The notes: a model not told the origin generated them from the sequence alone. Shown: positions 8,023 through 14,744, numbered from the stretch's first letter. The stretch is DNA of 18,359 bases from DATBFX01 sp036558305 (GCA_036558305.1 DATBFX010000173.1:1-18359); one strand, 5' to 3'. Numbers and translations are program-made.

Positions 8023-8177
8023 CCTCCATCGCGCGCAACTGGTGGGCGTTTGTCGTCCGCGGCCTGCTCGTGGTACTGCTCGGCACTGCGGACGGGATTT
8101 GGCCCGGTCAGACGCTCGGGGCCCTGATCTGGCTCTTCGGCGCCTACGCCCTGGTCCAAGGCGTCTTCGACCGACGT
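8022..8177 (+). pseudogene. HdeD-family (DUF308) membrane protein, N-terminal remnant
   Basis: The translation begins IARNWWAFVVRGLLVVLLG, then a short loop with IWPGQTLGALIWLFGAYALV and QGVFD. This is the hallmark first two membrane helices of HdeD/DUF308 proteins (ARNWW..VLRG...ILFG...WPG.TL..L..LFGAYALVDGVF). A full HdeD protein has about six helices and 180-200 residues; only about 48 codons are recognisable here. The sequence after 8171 no longer matches, and the expected second helix pair is missing. There is no proper start directly before it, although the frame is open back to GTG 7755. HdeD proteins are acid-stress membrane proteins in enterobacteria, and homologs elsewhere lie among USP and stress genes as here. 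Confidence 0.65.
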
Positions 8178-8381
8178 TTTCGGGCGCGGATGGGGGACCG
8201 GTCTCCCATCGCCTACGCGCATCTCGTCGTGGACGAGGCGGGCCTGGCCCCGCAGTGCTGGTTCTTTGACTACTTCAACGGCCGCGACCGCCGGCCCGTG
8301 CGGGCATGTCAGGATACTGGACGGGAGTCACTAAAGGCCGAAGGCTCGCCCTGAGCCGGTGTTGCCTATCCAGGCGAGGAG
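8178..8381 (+). other. Mosaic segment upstream of second USP
   Basis: This gap runs from the HdeD scrap to the next USP start. The + frame reads AHLVVDEAGLAPQCWFFDYF and GRDRRPV and stops at TGA 8352-8354. It has coding-like third positions but no recognised homology. It ends with GAGGAG (8376-8381), which abuts the GTG start of the USP. I see no promoter that I would defend. Confidence 0.3.
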
Positions 8382-9638
8382 GTGACAGATGGAGCGCCCC
8401 TGCCGATTCTCCGGGTGATACTCGCCACCGACGGCTCCGAGCACGCGCGAGCGGCGCTCGACTTCGCCGGCGCCTTCGCCTGGCCGGCCGGGGCCACGAT
8501 CTGGGTCGCCAGTGTCGTCGACGTGCCGTCGCCCAGCGAACCGGCCATCGGCCGCATGGCGGCCAAGGGGATCGCCGGCTGGCGCCGTGTGCTCGAGCCG
8601 AGCCGCTTCGACGCGCGCGACCGGGCCGTAGGGCACATCGCCGACACGGCCGCGGAGTTGCGCAATCGCCACCCGTCGGTCACCGTCGAGGAGGTCGTCC
8701 GCTTCGGCGAGCCAACCGCCGAACTGGTCGGCCAGATCGAGGCGGTCGATGCGGACCTGGTCATCGCAGGTGCGCGCCGCTGTGCCGTACTGCGCGGGGT
8801 CCTCCTCGGCCGCGTCAGCGAGGCGCTGGCCACGGATGCGCCCTGCCCGACGCTGATCGTGCGTCAGGCGCCGGCGGCGGTCACCACCGTGCTGGCCGCC
8901 GTGCGCTCGCCGGAGGACGCCGATCGCCTGTCGGAGTACTGCCTGCGGTTGCCGCTCCCGCCCGAGGCGACGGTGGCGGCGGTGACCGTCAGCGTGCCGC
9001 TGCCCCACGTCCGCCCCGGTCGCGACGCCTTCGCCGCGGGTCGGCTGGACGCGCTGCTGCACGAGTGCGCCGAGGAGGACCGCAGCGAGTCGGAAGCGGT
9101 GGGGCAACGCTTCGTCGAACGGATCCGGGCGGCGGCGCCGGATCGCCGCGTCGAGGCGCGCGTCGTCCGCGGCGAGGTCAACCCCTCGCCCTTCGACGTC
9201 AGCGGCGACATCGCGCCCACGTTCCTCGACCAAGCCGCGGCGCTCGACGCCTCCCTCGTGGTCGTGGGCGCCCGCGAGCGCCGCGGGCCGACGCGGCGGC
9301 TGGGGCTTGGCAGCGTCTCTGGCCGGCTCGTGCGTCACGTGCCGAGCGCGGTCCTGGTGGTTCGCACGTCAAGCGGCAGACCGGCCATCACCGGCGCGGC
9401 AGCGGTTCGCCGCCCTTCGGCACACCGTCCTCGACCTGGGGGGCGGCAACGTCGGTCCGAACGATCTCGATCTTCGCCCCCGTCAAAACGGCCCGCCGGA
9501 TCATCTCGTCTTCGACGCGGATCGGTACGATCTGGCCGCGGTTGCCGCCTGTCGGGTGCTGGTCGGGGATCGGTCCGACGCCCGGGACATCGGCCCAGCA
9601 GTCCGCCCCGCCGGACGCGGAGAAGTCGTCGGGCATGA
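8382..9638 (+). CDS. Universal stress protein, tandem USP domains with chimeric C-terminal tail
   Basis: The open frame is 418 residues long, but USP homology ends near residue 328 (about base 9366). Domain 1 (about 10-161) starts RVILATDGSE. Domain 2 (about 165-328) ends GLGSVSGRLVRHVPSAVLVV, the classic USP end. The first ATP loop is degenerate (GARRCAVLRGVLLGR lacks the usual second glycine and G-S), and the second (GARERRGPTRRLGLGS) is off in spacing, so ATP binding is doubtful. The last 90 residues are rich in Arg, Ser and Pro. They are antisense to a - strand remnant of a baeRF/Vms1-like gene, so the native stop was probably lost in a deletion. The start GTG 8382 directly abuts GAGGAG, an unusually short spacing; ATG 8389 has better spacing but is out of frame. 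Cytoplasmic; partner unknown. Confidence 0.8.
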   Translation: MTDGAPLPILRVILATDGSEHARAALDFAGAFAWPAGATIWVASVVDVPSPSEPAIGRMAAKGIAGWRRVLEPSRFDARDRAVGHIADTAAELRNRHPSVTVEEVVRFGEPTAELVGQIEAVDADLVIAGARRCAVLRGVLLGRVSEALATDAPCPTLIVRQAPAAVTTVLAAVRSPEDADRLSEYCLRLPLPPEATVAAVTVSVPLPHVRPGRDAFAAGRLDALLHECAEEDRSESEAVGQRFVERIRAAAPDRRVEARVVRGEVNPSPFDVSGDIAPTFLDQAAALDASLVVVGARERRGPTRRLGLGSVSGRLVRHVPSAVLVVRTSSGRPAITGAAAVRRPSAHRPRPGGRQRRSERSRSSPPSKRPAGSSRLRRGSVRSGRGCRLSGAGRGSVRRPGHRPSSPPRRTRRSRRA

Positions 9639-9861
9639 CGAGGGTCTCGACCCCGACGTGCTTCAAGGCGGTCACCTCGTCCCCGGCGATGACCAGCACG
9701 CCGATGCCGGCTTCGTCCAGCGTTTGCCGGCTGCCGCCGGCGACGGCGCGCGCAAACTGATCGCGCCGCTCGTCGGCGCGCGCCTGGTGGCGGCGCAGCG
9801 CCCCGCCAGCCTTTCGCTTGAACGGATACTCCGCCCCGTAAGCGACCACCCCGCGTTCGTG
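9388..9861 (-). pseudogene. Remnant of a baeRF/Vms1-like (bacterial eRF1-type) protein, C-terminal half
   Basis: The - strand frame from about 9861 to TGA 9390-9388 reads YGAEYPFKRKAGG, DERRDQFARAVA, GIGVLVIAGDEV, then VETLVMPDDFSA, GVGPIPDQHPTGG and MIRRAVLTGAKIEIVRT. This order (RRHKAGG-like segment, E.RDQFARAVA, LVIAGDEV, DDF, GPIP..HP.GG, ...IRR.L..GAEIEIVRT) is that of the bacterial archaeo-eukaryotic release-factor family, which is related to Vms1/ANKZF1 peptidyl-tRNA hydrolases involved in ribosome rescue. About 70-100 residues normally separating GDEV from the VETLV segment are missing. The N-terminal domain and start are absent, and the extreme C-terminus is cut where it runs into the convergent USP gene. 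I consider it a dead, internally deleted copy. It shares its DNA with the tail of that USP. Confidence 0.6.
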
Positions 9862-9890
9862 GCGAGGACCGCGTCGGCGGAAACGAGGAC

Positions 9891-10058
9891 CTACCCGGAG
9901 TGATCGTGCACCGGCTCCGGGGCGGGAATTACCCCGAGCAAGATGATGGCGGCGCCACGATCGACCAGCGCCAGCGCGTAGGGGAACGCCTGGTCGGCCA
10001 GGGCCGAACCGTCGTGCAGTACCAGGACCGGTGAAGCAAGAACCGACTGAGCATTCAA
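9891..10058 (-). pseudogene. N-terminal fragment of a further universal stress protein
   Basis: TTG 10058 is preceded by GGAAGGGG. The frame then reads PVLVLHDGSALADQAFPYAL and IILLGVIPAPEPVHDHSG before TAG 9893-9891. This is the first beta-alpha-beta unit of a USP, very like the intact USP at 3957-4964 (PLDRSSLAEHAIPYAAAL; LLLEVVPDPEPAYG). The leaders also match: GGAAGGAGCCGG before TTG there, GGAAGGGGCCGG before TTG here. The remaining 250 or so residues are missing, and the sequence beyond the stop belongs to the release-factor remnant. It is therefore a truncated paralog, 55 residues if translated. Confidence 0.6.
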
Positions 10059-10130
10059 TACCGGCCCCTTCCCGCAGACCGTGCGCGGCGTAGAACGCCG
10101 GCACGACCAGCAAAGATCGCGACGTCGGCG

Positions 10131-10979
10131 TCATTGCGGCTGCTGGTCCGGGCGAACGATGAGAACGGATGCCGATGCCTCGCGTACCAGCCGCTCCGCA
10201 ACGCTGCCGAGGAGCGCGCGCCGCACCCGAGATTGTCCACGCGGTGTCATCACGACGAGGTCTCCGGACCCGATCGTCGCGAGCAGGGTCGGCGCCACCG
10301 GGCCGTGTAGCACCTGGCTTGTCGCCATGATGTCACGCGCCCGGAACTGGGCGGTCTGCCCCTCAAGGTAGGCCGCCGCCTCGCGTTCGAGCCTCTCCGC
10401 GTTCGCCGACCGCGTCGACGCGTCGACGACCCGCACGAGGTGGGGCCGGACGCCGAGCGTGTCGCTCAGTGTGGCCGCGGCTGCCAGGGCGGCCTCGGCG
10501 GTGGTTGAGCCGTCGAGCGGGACCACGATGCGCGCGACCGCCGGGACGACCTCGGGGTCGGTCCCGCGCACCAGCAGGGTCGGGGCAGAAGCGTGGCGGG
10601 CGACGTGGTCGGCGACGCTGCCGAAGAGCGCCCGCCCGCCCGCGCCGCGGCCACGGGTTCCCATAACGATCAAGTCTGCGTCGACCGCCGCAGCGACGAT
10701 GCGCTCCCCGGGGGCGCCCGATTCCACGACGAGCTCGACGTCCCGTCCCTGTCGCCGGTACCGCGCGGCGATGCTGTCGAGGTAGGCGGCCGCGGTCAAT
10801 CCGTGCCACGAGCCCGACGGGGGCACTGGGGCGGCCGCGGTCCGCCGGCGGGCCGGGGTCAGGAGGACCGGCTCGACCGCCAGCAGCCGCACGTGCCGAC
10901 TGGGGATCAACTCGGCGAACGGGAGGGCCACCGCCCCGAGTTCCGAGCCGTCCAGCGGAACCAGCATCCGCTCATACAT
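10131..10979 (-). CDS. Universal stress protein, two tandem USP domains
   Basis: A 282-residue cytoplasmic protein with two intact USP domains. Domain 1 is residues 1-138 (MYERMLVPLDGSE; ATP loop GTRGRGAGGRALFGS, 107-121). Domain 2 is residues 149-277 (RIVVPLDGS; loop TPRGQSRVRRALLGS, 245-259). Loop 1 fits the nucleotide-binding G-x2-G-x9-G(S/T) consensus fully; loop 2 lacks the first glycine. ATG 10979 was chosen because GGGAGGA lies eight bases upstream and it yields the standard USP N-terminus. The start overlaps the end of the preceding small SFPASD gene by eight bases, so the two are very likely translated as a coupled pair. The protein is probably an ATP-binding stress or dormancy factor. 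It is one of three intact USP genes plus one fragment in this island. Confidence 0.9.
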   Translation of the reverse strand: MYERMLVPLDGSELGAVALPFAELIPSRHVRLLAVEPVLLTPARRRTAAAPVPPSGSWHGLTAAAYLDSIAARYRRQGRDVELVVESGAPGERIVAAAVDADLIVMGTRGRGAGGRALFGSVADHVARHASAPTLLVRGTDPEVVPAVARIVVPLDGSTTAEAALAAAATLSDTLGVRPHLVRVVDASTRSANAERLEREAAAYLEGQTAQFRARDIMATSQVLHGPVAPTLLATIGSGDLVVMTPRGQSRVRRALLGSVAERLVREASASVLIVRPDQQPQ

Positions 10980-11256
10980 GTGCAGCGTCCTCCCGCCGGT
11001 CGCGGATCGCCCTGCCGGTCCCGGCGGGGGTGCCATCGGCCAGGGAGTCCCCAGCTTGCCGCCCGCTTTCGGTCTGGCGCAGGCGGCCTCCCAATTTGGT
11101 GCCCCGCCCGGCTTCGCCCGTCCCGACGGTCGTCCGGCGGGTCCGGCCGCTTGCCCATGCCGGCGCGTCGCTTGCCGGGAAAGATTGCATCGACGCCACC
11201 TCGATGAAGTGAAAGCCGATCTCGCTCTGCGCTTCCGCCCTGCTCTCGCCCATCAT
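10972..11256 (-). CDS. Small protein with SFPASD motif, coupled to USP
   Basis: A 94-residue hypothetical protein. Residues 11-35 read SEIGFHFIEV, then ASMQSFPASDAPAW. The motif E-x(1,3)-S-x-x-SFPASDxPAW recurs in many short, uncharacterised bacterial proteins (recognised from memory, no function known). The rest is basic, Gly/Thr/Arg-rich and probably disordered, with no membrane segment or signal. Start: tandem ATG codons at 11256 and 11253, with GGGAG placed best for the second. The frame ends TGA 10974-10972 inside the USP start region (CATGTATGA). The overlap suggests coupled translation and a shared role in stress response. The SFPASD segment might be a short recognition peptide, but that is speculation. 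Confidence 0.6.
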   Translation of the reverse strand: MMGESRAEAQSEIGFHFIEVASMQSFPASDAPAWASGRTRRTTVGTGEAGRGTKLGGRLRQTESGRQAGDSLADGTPAGTGRAIRDRREDAAHV

Positions 11257-11605
11257 CGTCTCCCGATCTCCCCCGCCGCAAAACGCGTGCCGATCGGCCA
11301 ACGGCTCGCGCCGACGACGCGGCCAACCCTAACGCTTCGCCACACTGCGCACATGAATGATGTGCCCAACAAGTGCCCATGCCCCGGCGGGGTGCCGCCG
11401 GGGCATGAAAATGGCGGGCCGGCGGTATGCTGCGCGTCGGTGCGGCCGAGCGGACGGAGGTCGGGCCTGTGCGGTGCCGCGAAACCGCTCAACAAGTTGA
11501 CCCCCTGGTGCCCCGAGGCACCGCCGATTGTCGCCGCGAGCACGCAGACCATGCTCCGTGAGACGCGGGCGCCCCCTCGGCCGCTCGTGCGAGGAGCGGA
11601 GCGCG
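11257..11605. other. Gene-free stretch upstream of IS110 remnant
   Basis: About 350 bases without a supported gene. It holds a perfect 13-bp hairpin (11378-11407, listed separately), a small palindrome TCAACAAGTTGA (11489-11500) and a hairpin GGTGCC-CCGA-GGCACC (11507-11522). The last two lie about 100 bases before the IS110-type start codon, in the position where IS110-group elements carry their left-end non-coding region. This could be the left end of the dead element. The - strand promoter of the SFPASD-USP pair should lie in the first 100 bases, but I see no clear -35/-10 pair. Confidence 0.35.
11378..11407. repeat. Perfect 13-bp inverted repeat, 4-base loop
   Basis: Arms 11378-11390 (CATGCCCCGGCGG) and 11395-11407 are exact reverse complements around GGTG. 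There is no T-run on either side, so it is not a canonical intrinsic terminator. It lies between the divergently oriented SFPASD gene (- strand) and the IS110 remnant (+ strand). It may be an RNA hairpin, a protein-binding palindrome or part of the degraded insertion element. Confidence 0.6.
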
Positions 11606-11680
11606 ATGGGCGTGCTGGTTGAGCGGTGTTGCGGCCTTGACATCCACAAGACGAGCGTGGTGGCCTGCCTGCTCGTCGTC
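11606..11680 (+). pseudogene. N-terminal remnant of an IS110-family transposase
   Basis: ATG 11606 begins MGVLVERCCGLDIHKTSVVA followed by CLLV. The V-x-x-x-GLD(I/V)HK-x-x-(V/S)VAC start is diagnostic of IS110-family DEDD transposases, with the Asp of GLDIHK the first catalytic residue. After about 24 codons homology stops. The frame continues for 26 unrelated codons to TGA 11756-11758. The rest of the RuvC-like domain and the C-terminal serine domain are missing. It is a decayed left end of an insertion element. Confidence 0.7.
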
Positions 11681-12136
11681 GCCTACCATCGGCAAACCAG
11701 CCCAGGCGGGCGGAGGTCGCCAGAGATCCGAGAAATGGCCGTTTTCGAGACTCGGTGACTGCTGCCGCCAATTCCCAGTCTCTGCGCCGGTTGTCTGTCT
11801 CACAAGAGCTCCCTTTCGTTTCTCCGCAATCGGGAATCCGGCCCAGATACCCGGACGAATTGGGCGATCCACACGGTCGACCGCTTCTGCCAGACTGGCG
11901 CGGGAATCATCCAGACGGCACACCCGGCCGTCGTTCGAGACGCGCGGTCGACATGGAGTTCGCCCATGCAAACGACGACCGGACCCCGATGCTACGATGA
12001 CGCTCGATCCAACCCAGCCGTTCGGGCGTCGGGCGAAAGTGAACCGGCCGCTTCCGAAACGCCGCCCACGCCGCGTTCCGGTTCGACGAGACGCCACACG
12101 CAGAGTCGAAACGAGAAAGAAAGGAGGCCCCTCCTG
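11681..12136. other. Gene-free stretch before the DUF3830 gene
   Basis: About 455 bases, slightly less GC-rich than the surroundings. Neither strand shows a frame with the usual G/C third-position bias and a recognisable product. It should contain the promoter of the downstream DUF3830 gene. A TACGAT hexamer near 11993 is a possible -10 element but has no good -35 partner. At its end, AAGGAGG (12121-12127) is followed closely by CTCCT (12131-12135), which can pair with AGGAG and hide the ribosome site of the next gene. Confidence 0.35.
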
Positions 12137-12634
12137 ATGGACCGCCGGATCGCACTGGCGATTCCCGAACTGGGCCTTTCGGCCTCTGTCCGGATGTCGG
12201 TGGAGCGAGCGCCGCTGACCTGCGCCGCCATTTGGGACGCGCTCGAAAGCCCGGTGGAACGCCGGCTGATCCATACCGCAACCACGGGCCCGGTCGTCTT
12301 CTTCTACGACTTCCCCGCGCTCCGCGACGCCAGGAACCTGCCCATCGAGAACCACACGATCTATCCGAGAGCCGGCGACATCCTCTACTTCTTCCAACCG
12401 TGGAACGGCTTGCGCTCTCTCGAAGAGTTCGACCCCGAATGGCTGCGTCCCGGCGACGACGTTCACGAACTCTTCTTCGCCTACGGTGCAGCGAATCTTC
12501 GTCTGCCAACGGAGGAAGGCTGGCGCGGCAGCGTTTGGGGCAAGATCGACGCCGGACTCGATGCGTTCGCGGACGCTTGCCGCAGAATGCGAATGGACGG
12601 CACGAAGCGGATCAGGTTGAGCCGGGTGAACTAA
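12137..12634 (+). CDS. DUF3830 family protein
   Basis: A 165-residue soluble protein. The sequence (MDRRIALAIPELGLSASVRM, then APLTCAAIWDAL, then TTGPVVFFYDFP, NHTIYPRAGDILYFF and ELFFAYG) matches DUF3830, a family with a cyclophilin-like barrel and no proven activity. Length is normal for the family. I chose ATG 12137 because AAGGAGG lies nine bases upstream; the longer frame from 11966 has a non-conserved, Arg/Ser-rich extension. The gene converges on the DppC-type permease gene, with only 23 bases between the two stops. Such proteins are found near ABC-transport and catabolic genes, so a role in metabolising the transported solute is plausible but is inference. Confidence 0.8.
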   Translation: MDRRIALAIPELGLSASVRMSVERAPLTCAAIWDALESPVERRLIHTATTGPVVFFYDFPALRDARNLPIENHTIYPRAGDILYFFQPWNGLRSLEEFDPEWLRPGDDVHELFFAYGAANLRLPTEEGWRGSVWGKIDAGLDAFADACRRMRMDGTKRIRLSRVN

Positions 12635-12657
12635 TCGCGCTCGAGCCGACTGCAGGC

Positions 12658-13566
12658 TCATCGCACATGGTGCGGATCGAAGGCGTCGCGGAGACCGTCG
12701 CCGATGAAGTTGATCGAGAGCACGGCCAGGGCGATCATCACGCCGGGCGGCAACCAGAGCCAAGGCATCGATTGCAGGATCGGCAGCGATTGCGCGTCGT
12801 TGAGCATGTTGCCCCAACTCGCCGTCGGCGGCTGCACGCCCAGACCGAGAAAGCTCAGACCCGCTTCGAGCAGGATCGCGCCCGCCATGCCAAAGGTCGC
12901 CGCGACGATGATCGGTGCCAGCGCGTTCGGCAGCAGGTGGCGGAAGATGAGCCGACGGTTGCTGGCGCCCATCGCCCGCGAGGCGACGACGAACTCCTGT
13001 TCGCGCAAGTAGAGGAACTGACCGCGGAGGATGCGGGCGATCGGCGGCCAGCCGAGAAAGCCGATCACCAGCATGATGTTCCAGACACTCGGCCCCAATA
13101 ACGAGACGAGCGTGATGATGATGATTAGAGCGGGAAAGGCGAGAAAGATGTCCGCCAGCCGCATGATCGACGAATCGACCCATCCTCCGTAGTAGCCGGC
13201 GAAGGCGCCAAGGACGACGCCGATCGCCGTGTAGATCGCGACCGAGACGAGCCCGACCGAAAGCGAGATGCGCCCGGCGTAGAGCAGCCGGCTAAAGACA
13301 TCGCGGCCGGAGGCGTCGGAGCCGAGGATGTGCGCCGTCGAGGGCGGCTTGCGGTAGAGGCGGATGCTGGTGTGGTTCGGGTCCTGGCGGGCGATCACCG
13401 GCGCGGCGACCGCGGAGATGGTCAGGAGGGCGAGGATGACGACGCCGAGCACCGCGAGGCGGTGATGGCGGAAACGCCGCCAGGCGCCCGCCCGGCGGCG
13501 ACGCTCCTCCAACGGCCCCGATTCCGTCGCCCCGGCCAGTCCGATCGATTCAGCCGCGCCGCTCAT
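12658..13566 (-). CDS. ABC transporter permease, DppC/OppC type
   Basis: A 302-residue inner-membrane permease of the peptide/nickel/oligosaccharide (family 5) importers. A basic cytoplasmic N-terminus (about 1-34) precedes TM1 (about 35-58). The OppC hallmark LGSDASGRDVFSRLLYAGR follows at about 81-99. The ATPase-contacting EAA loop is about 191-218 (EFVVASRAMGAS, FRHLLPNALAPI), and GLSFLGLGVQPPTASWG (about 236-252) follows. The C-terminus (NFIGDGLRDAFDPH) is typical. A GGGAGA site precedes ATG 13566. It is the last gene of the - strand operon and pairs with the DppB-type permease 162 bases upstream. No ATPase subunit gene follows; the adjacent gene is the convergent DUF3830. Confidence 0.93.
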   Translation of the reverse strand: MSGAAESIGLAGATESGPLEERRRRAGAWRRFRHHRLAVLGVVILALLTISAVAAPVIARQDPNHTSIRLYRKPPSTAHILGSDASGRDVFSRLLYAGRISLSVGLVSVAIYTAIGVVLGAFAGYYGGWVDSSIMRLADIFLAFPALIIIITLVSLLGPSVWNIMLVIGFLGWPPIARILRGQFLYLREQEFVVASRAMGASNRRLIFRHLLPNALAPIIVAATFGMAGAILLEAGLSFLGLGVQPPTASWGNMLNDAQSLPILQSMPWLWLPPGVMIALAVLSINFIGDGLRDAFDPHHVR

Positions 13567-13728
13567 GACGTTCTCCCAGGTGCCTTCGCGCCAAGAGCGG
13601 CCGGTAGCAGGCCGGGGGCGGATGTTGGACGAAGGCTTCGACGGAGTCGCTTAGTTCGCGGCTTCCGTGTGATCCGTCGGCCCGATTCGCGATCCGCCGA
13701 ACGAAACACTGCTTCTGGCCGGTCATTC

Positions 13729-14691
13729 TTAGGAGTAGGTGATCCGAGGATCGACGACCCCGTACAAGAGATCGGCCAGGAGGTTGCAGAGCAAGATCAG
13801 GGTGGCGATGAGCAGATTGAGCGCCAAGATCATCGGGAAATCGCGTCCGCGCACCGCCGTGATCGCAAGCTGGCCCATACCCGGCCAGGCGAAGATCGTT
13901 TCGATGATGACCGTGCCGCCGAGCAAACTCGGCAGCGCCAGCGCGACGACGGTGATGACCGGAATGAGCGCGTTGCGCGCCGCGTGGCGAGAAATCACCA
14001 CCCGCTCCGAGAGACCCTTGGCGCGGGCGACGCTGACGTAGGGCTGATGAATCACTTCGAGCATGCTCGACCGGATGTAGCGAATCAGCGGGGCCGCGTT
14101 CGCCAGCCCGAGCACGAAGGCGGGTAACAGGAGGTGATGGATCAAATCGCCGAACGTGTCCCGTCCGCCGATCGTGTGCATGCCGGCGACCGGCAACCAG
14201 CCCAGCTTGAGCCCGAAGATGAAGATGCCCGCGAGCGCCAGAAAAAACGACGGGATCGAGATCGCCGCGAAGCCGAGGATCGTCGCCAGGTAGTCGATGA
14301 TCGAATACTGCTTGATCGCGGAGAGGACGCCGACCGGCAACGCGATGAGGAGGCTGATCAGGAGAGCGGTGCCCATCAAGAGCAGCGTCGGCTTGATCCG
14401 CACGCCGATCTTTTTCGAAATCGGCTGCTGGTCGGCGGCCGAATAGCCGAGGTTGCCCTTCAGGATCTGCTCGCTCCAGCGCAAGTACCGGATCGGCAGG
14501 GGCTGGTCGAGTCCCAATTTCGCCTCTTGCTGCTTGACCCAATCCGGTCCGAGCATACCCGCCGATTCGGGGTTGATCATCGCCGTCACCGCGTTGCCCG
14601 GCGCGACGGCGACCATCGCGAAGGTGAATATGGAGATCCCGATCAGAACCGGGATGCTGATGGCGAGCCGCCGCAGCAGATATCGTCTCAC
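13729..14691 (-). CDS. ABC transporter permease, DppB/OppB type
   Basis: A 320-residue inner-membrane permease. TM1 is about 9-30 in the conserved N-terminus (YLLRRLAISIPVLIGISIFTF). A periplasmic segment follows with GLDQPLPIRYLRW and GNLGYS, then TM2-TM6. The EAA loop is about 217-244 (YVSVARAKGLSERVVISRHA, then RNALIPVIT). The C-terminus IETIFAWPGMGQL, RDFPMI and DLLYGVVDPRI is standard for DppB. Start GTG 14691 has GAGGGG about ten bases upstream. It lies 66 bases after the dehydratase gene, with a strong hairpin in the gap, and upstream of the DppC-type gene. It should form the heterodimeric channel with that permease, fed by the solute-binding protein of the same operon. Confidence 0.93.
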   Translation of the reverse strand: MRRYLLRRLAISIPVLIGISIFTFAMVAVAPGNAVTAMINPESAGMLGPDWVKQQEAKLGLDQPLPIRYLRWSEQILKGNLGYSAADQQPISKKIGVRIKPTLLLMGTALLISLLIALPVGVLSAIKQYSIIDYLATILGFAAISIPSFFLALAGIFIFGLKLGWLPVAGMHTIGGRDTFGDLIHHLLLPAFVLGLANAAPLIRYIRSSMLEVIHQPYVSVARAKGLSERVVISRHAARNALIPVITVVALALPSLLGGTVIIETIFAWPGMGQLAITAVRGRDFPMILALNLLIATLILLCNLLADLLYGVVDPRITYS

Positions 14692-14710
14692 GGTTGGTTT
14701 CCCCTCGGCT

Positions 14711-14744
14711 CCGCCGGCGCGTGACCAATCCGACGCGCCGGCGG
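14711..14744. repeat. 12-bp perfect hairpin between dehydratase and permease genes
   Basis: Arms 14711-14722 (CCGCCGGCGCGT) and 14733-14744 are exact reverse complements with a 10-base loop. It lies in the 66-base gap between the dehydratase stop and the permease start. It lacks a T-run, so partial termination or protection of the upstream message from 3' decay is more likely than full termination. Confidence 0.65.

Noticed and set aside
12643..12659. Small hairpin GAGCC...GGCTC between convergent DUF3830 and permease genes as a terminator
   Set aside because: Only a 5-bp stem, overlapping a stop codon and with no T-run, so too weak to call.
11489..13183. Long - strand frame spanning the IS110 remnant, DUF3830 and the DppC-type permease
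   Set aside because: It crosses three unrelated regions in a wrong frame and carries no recognisable domain.
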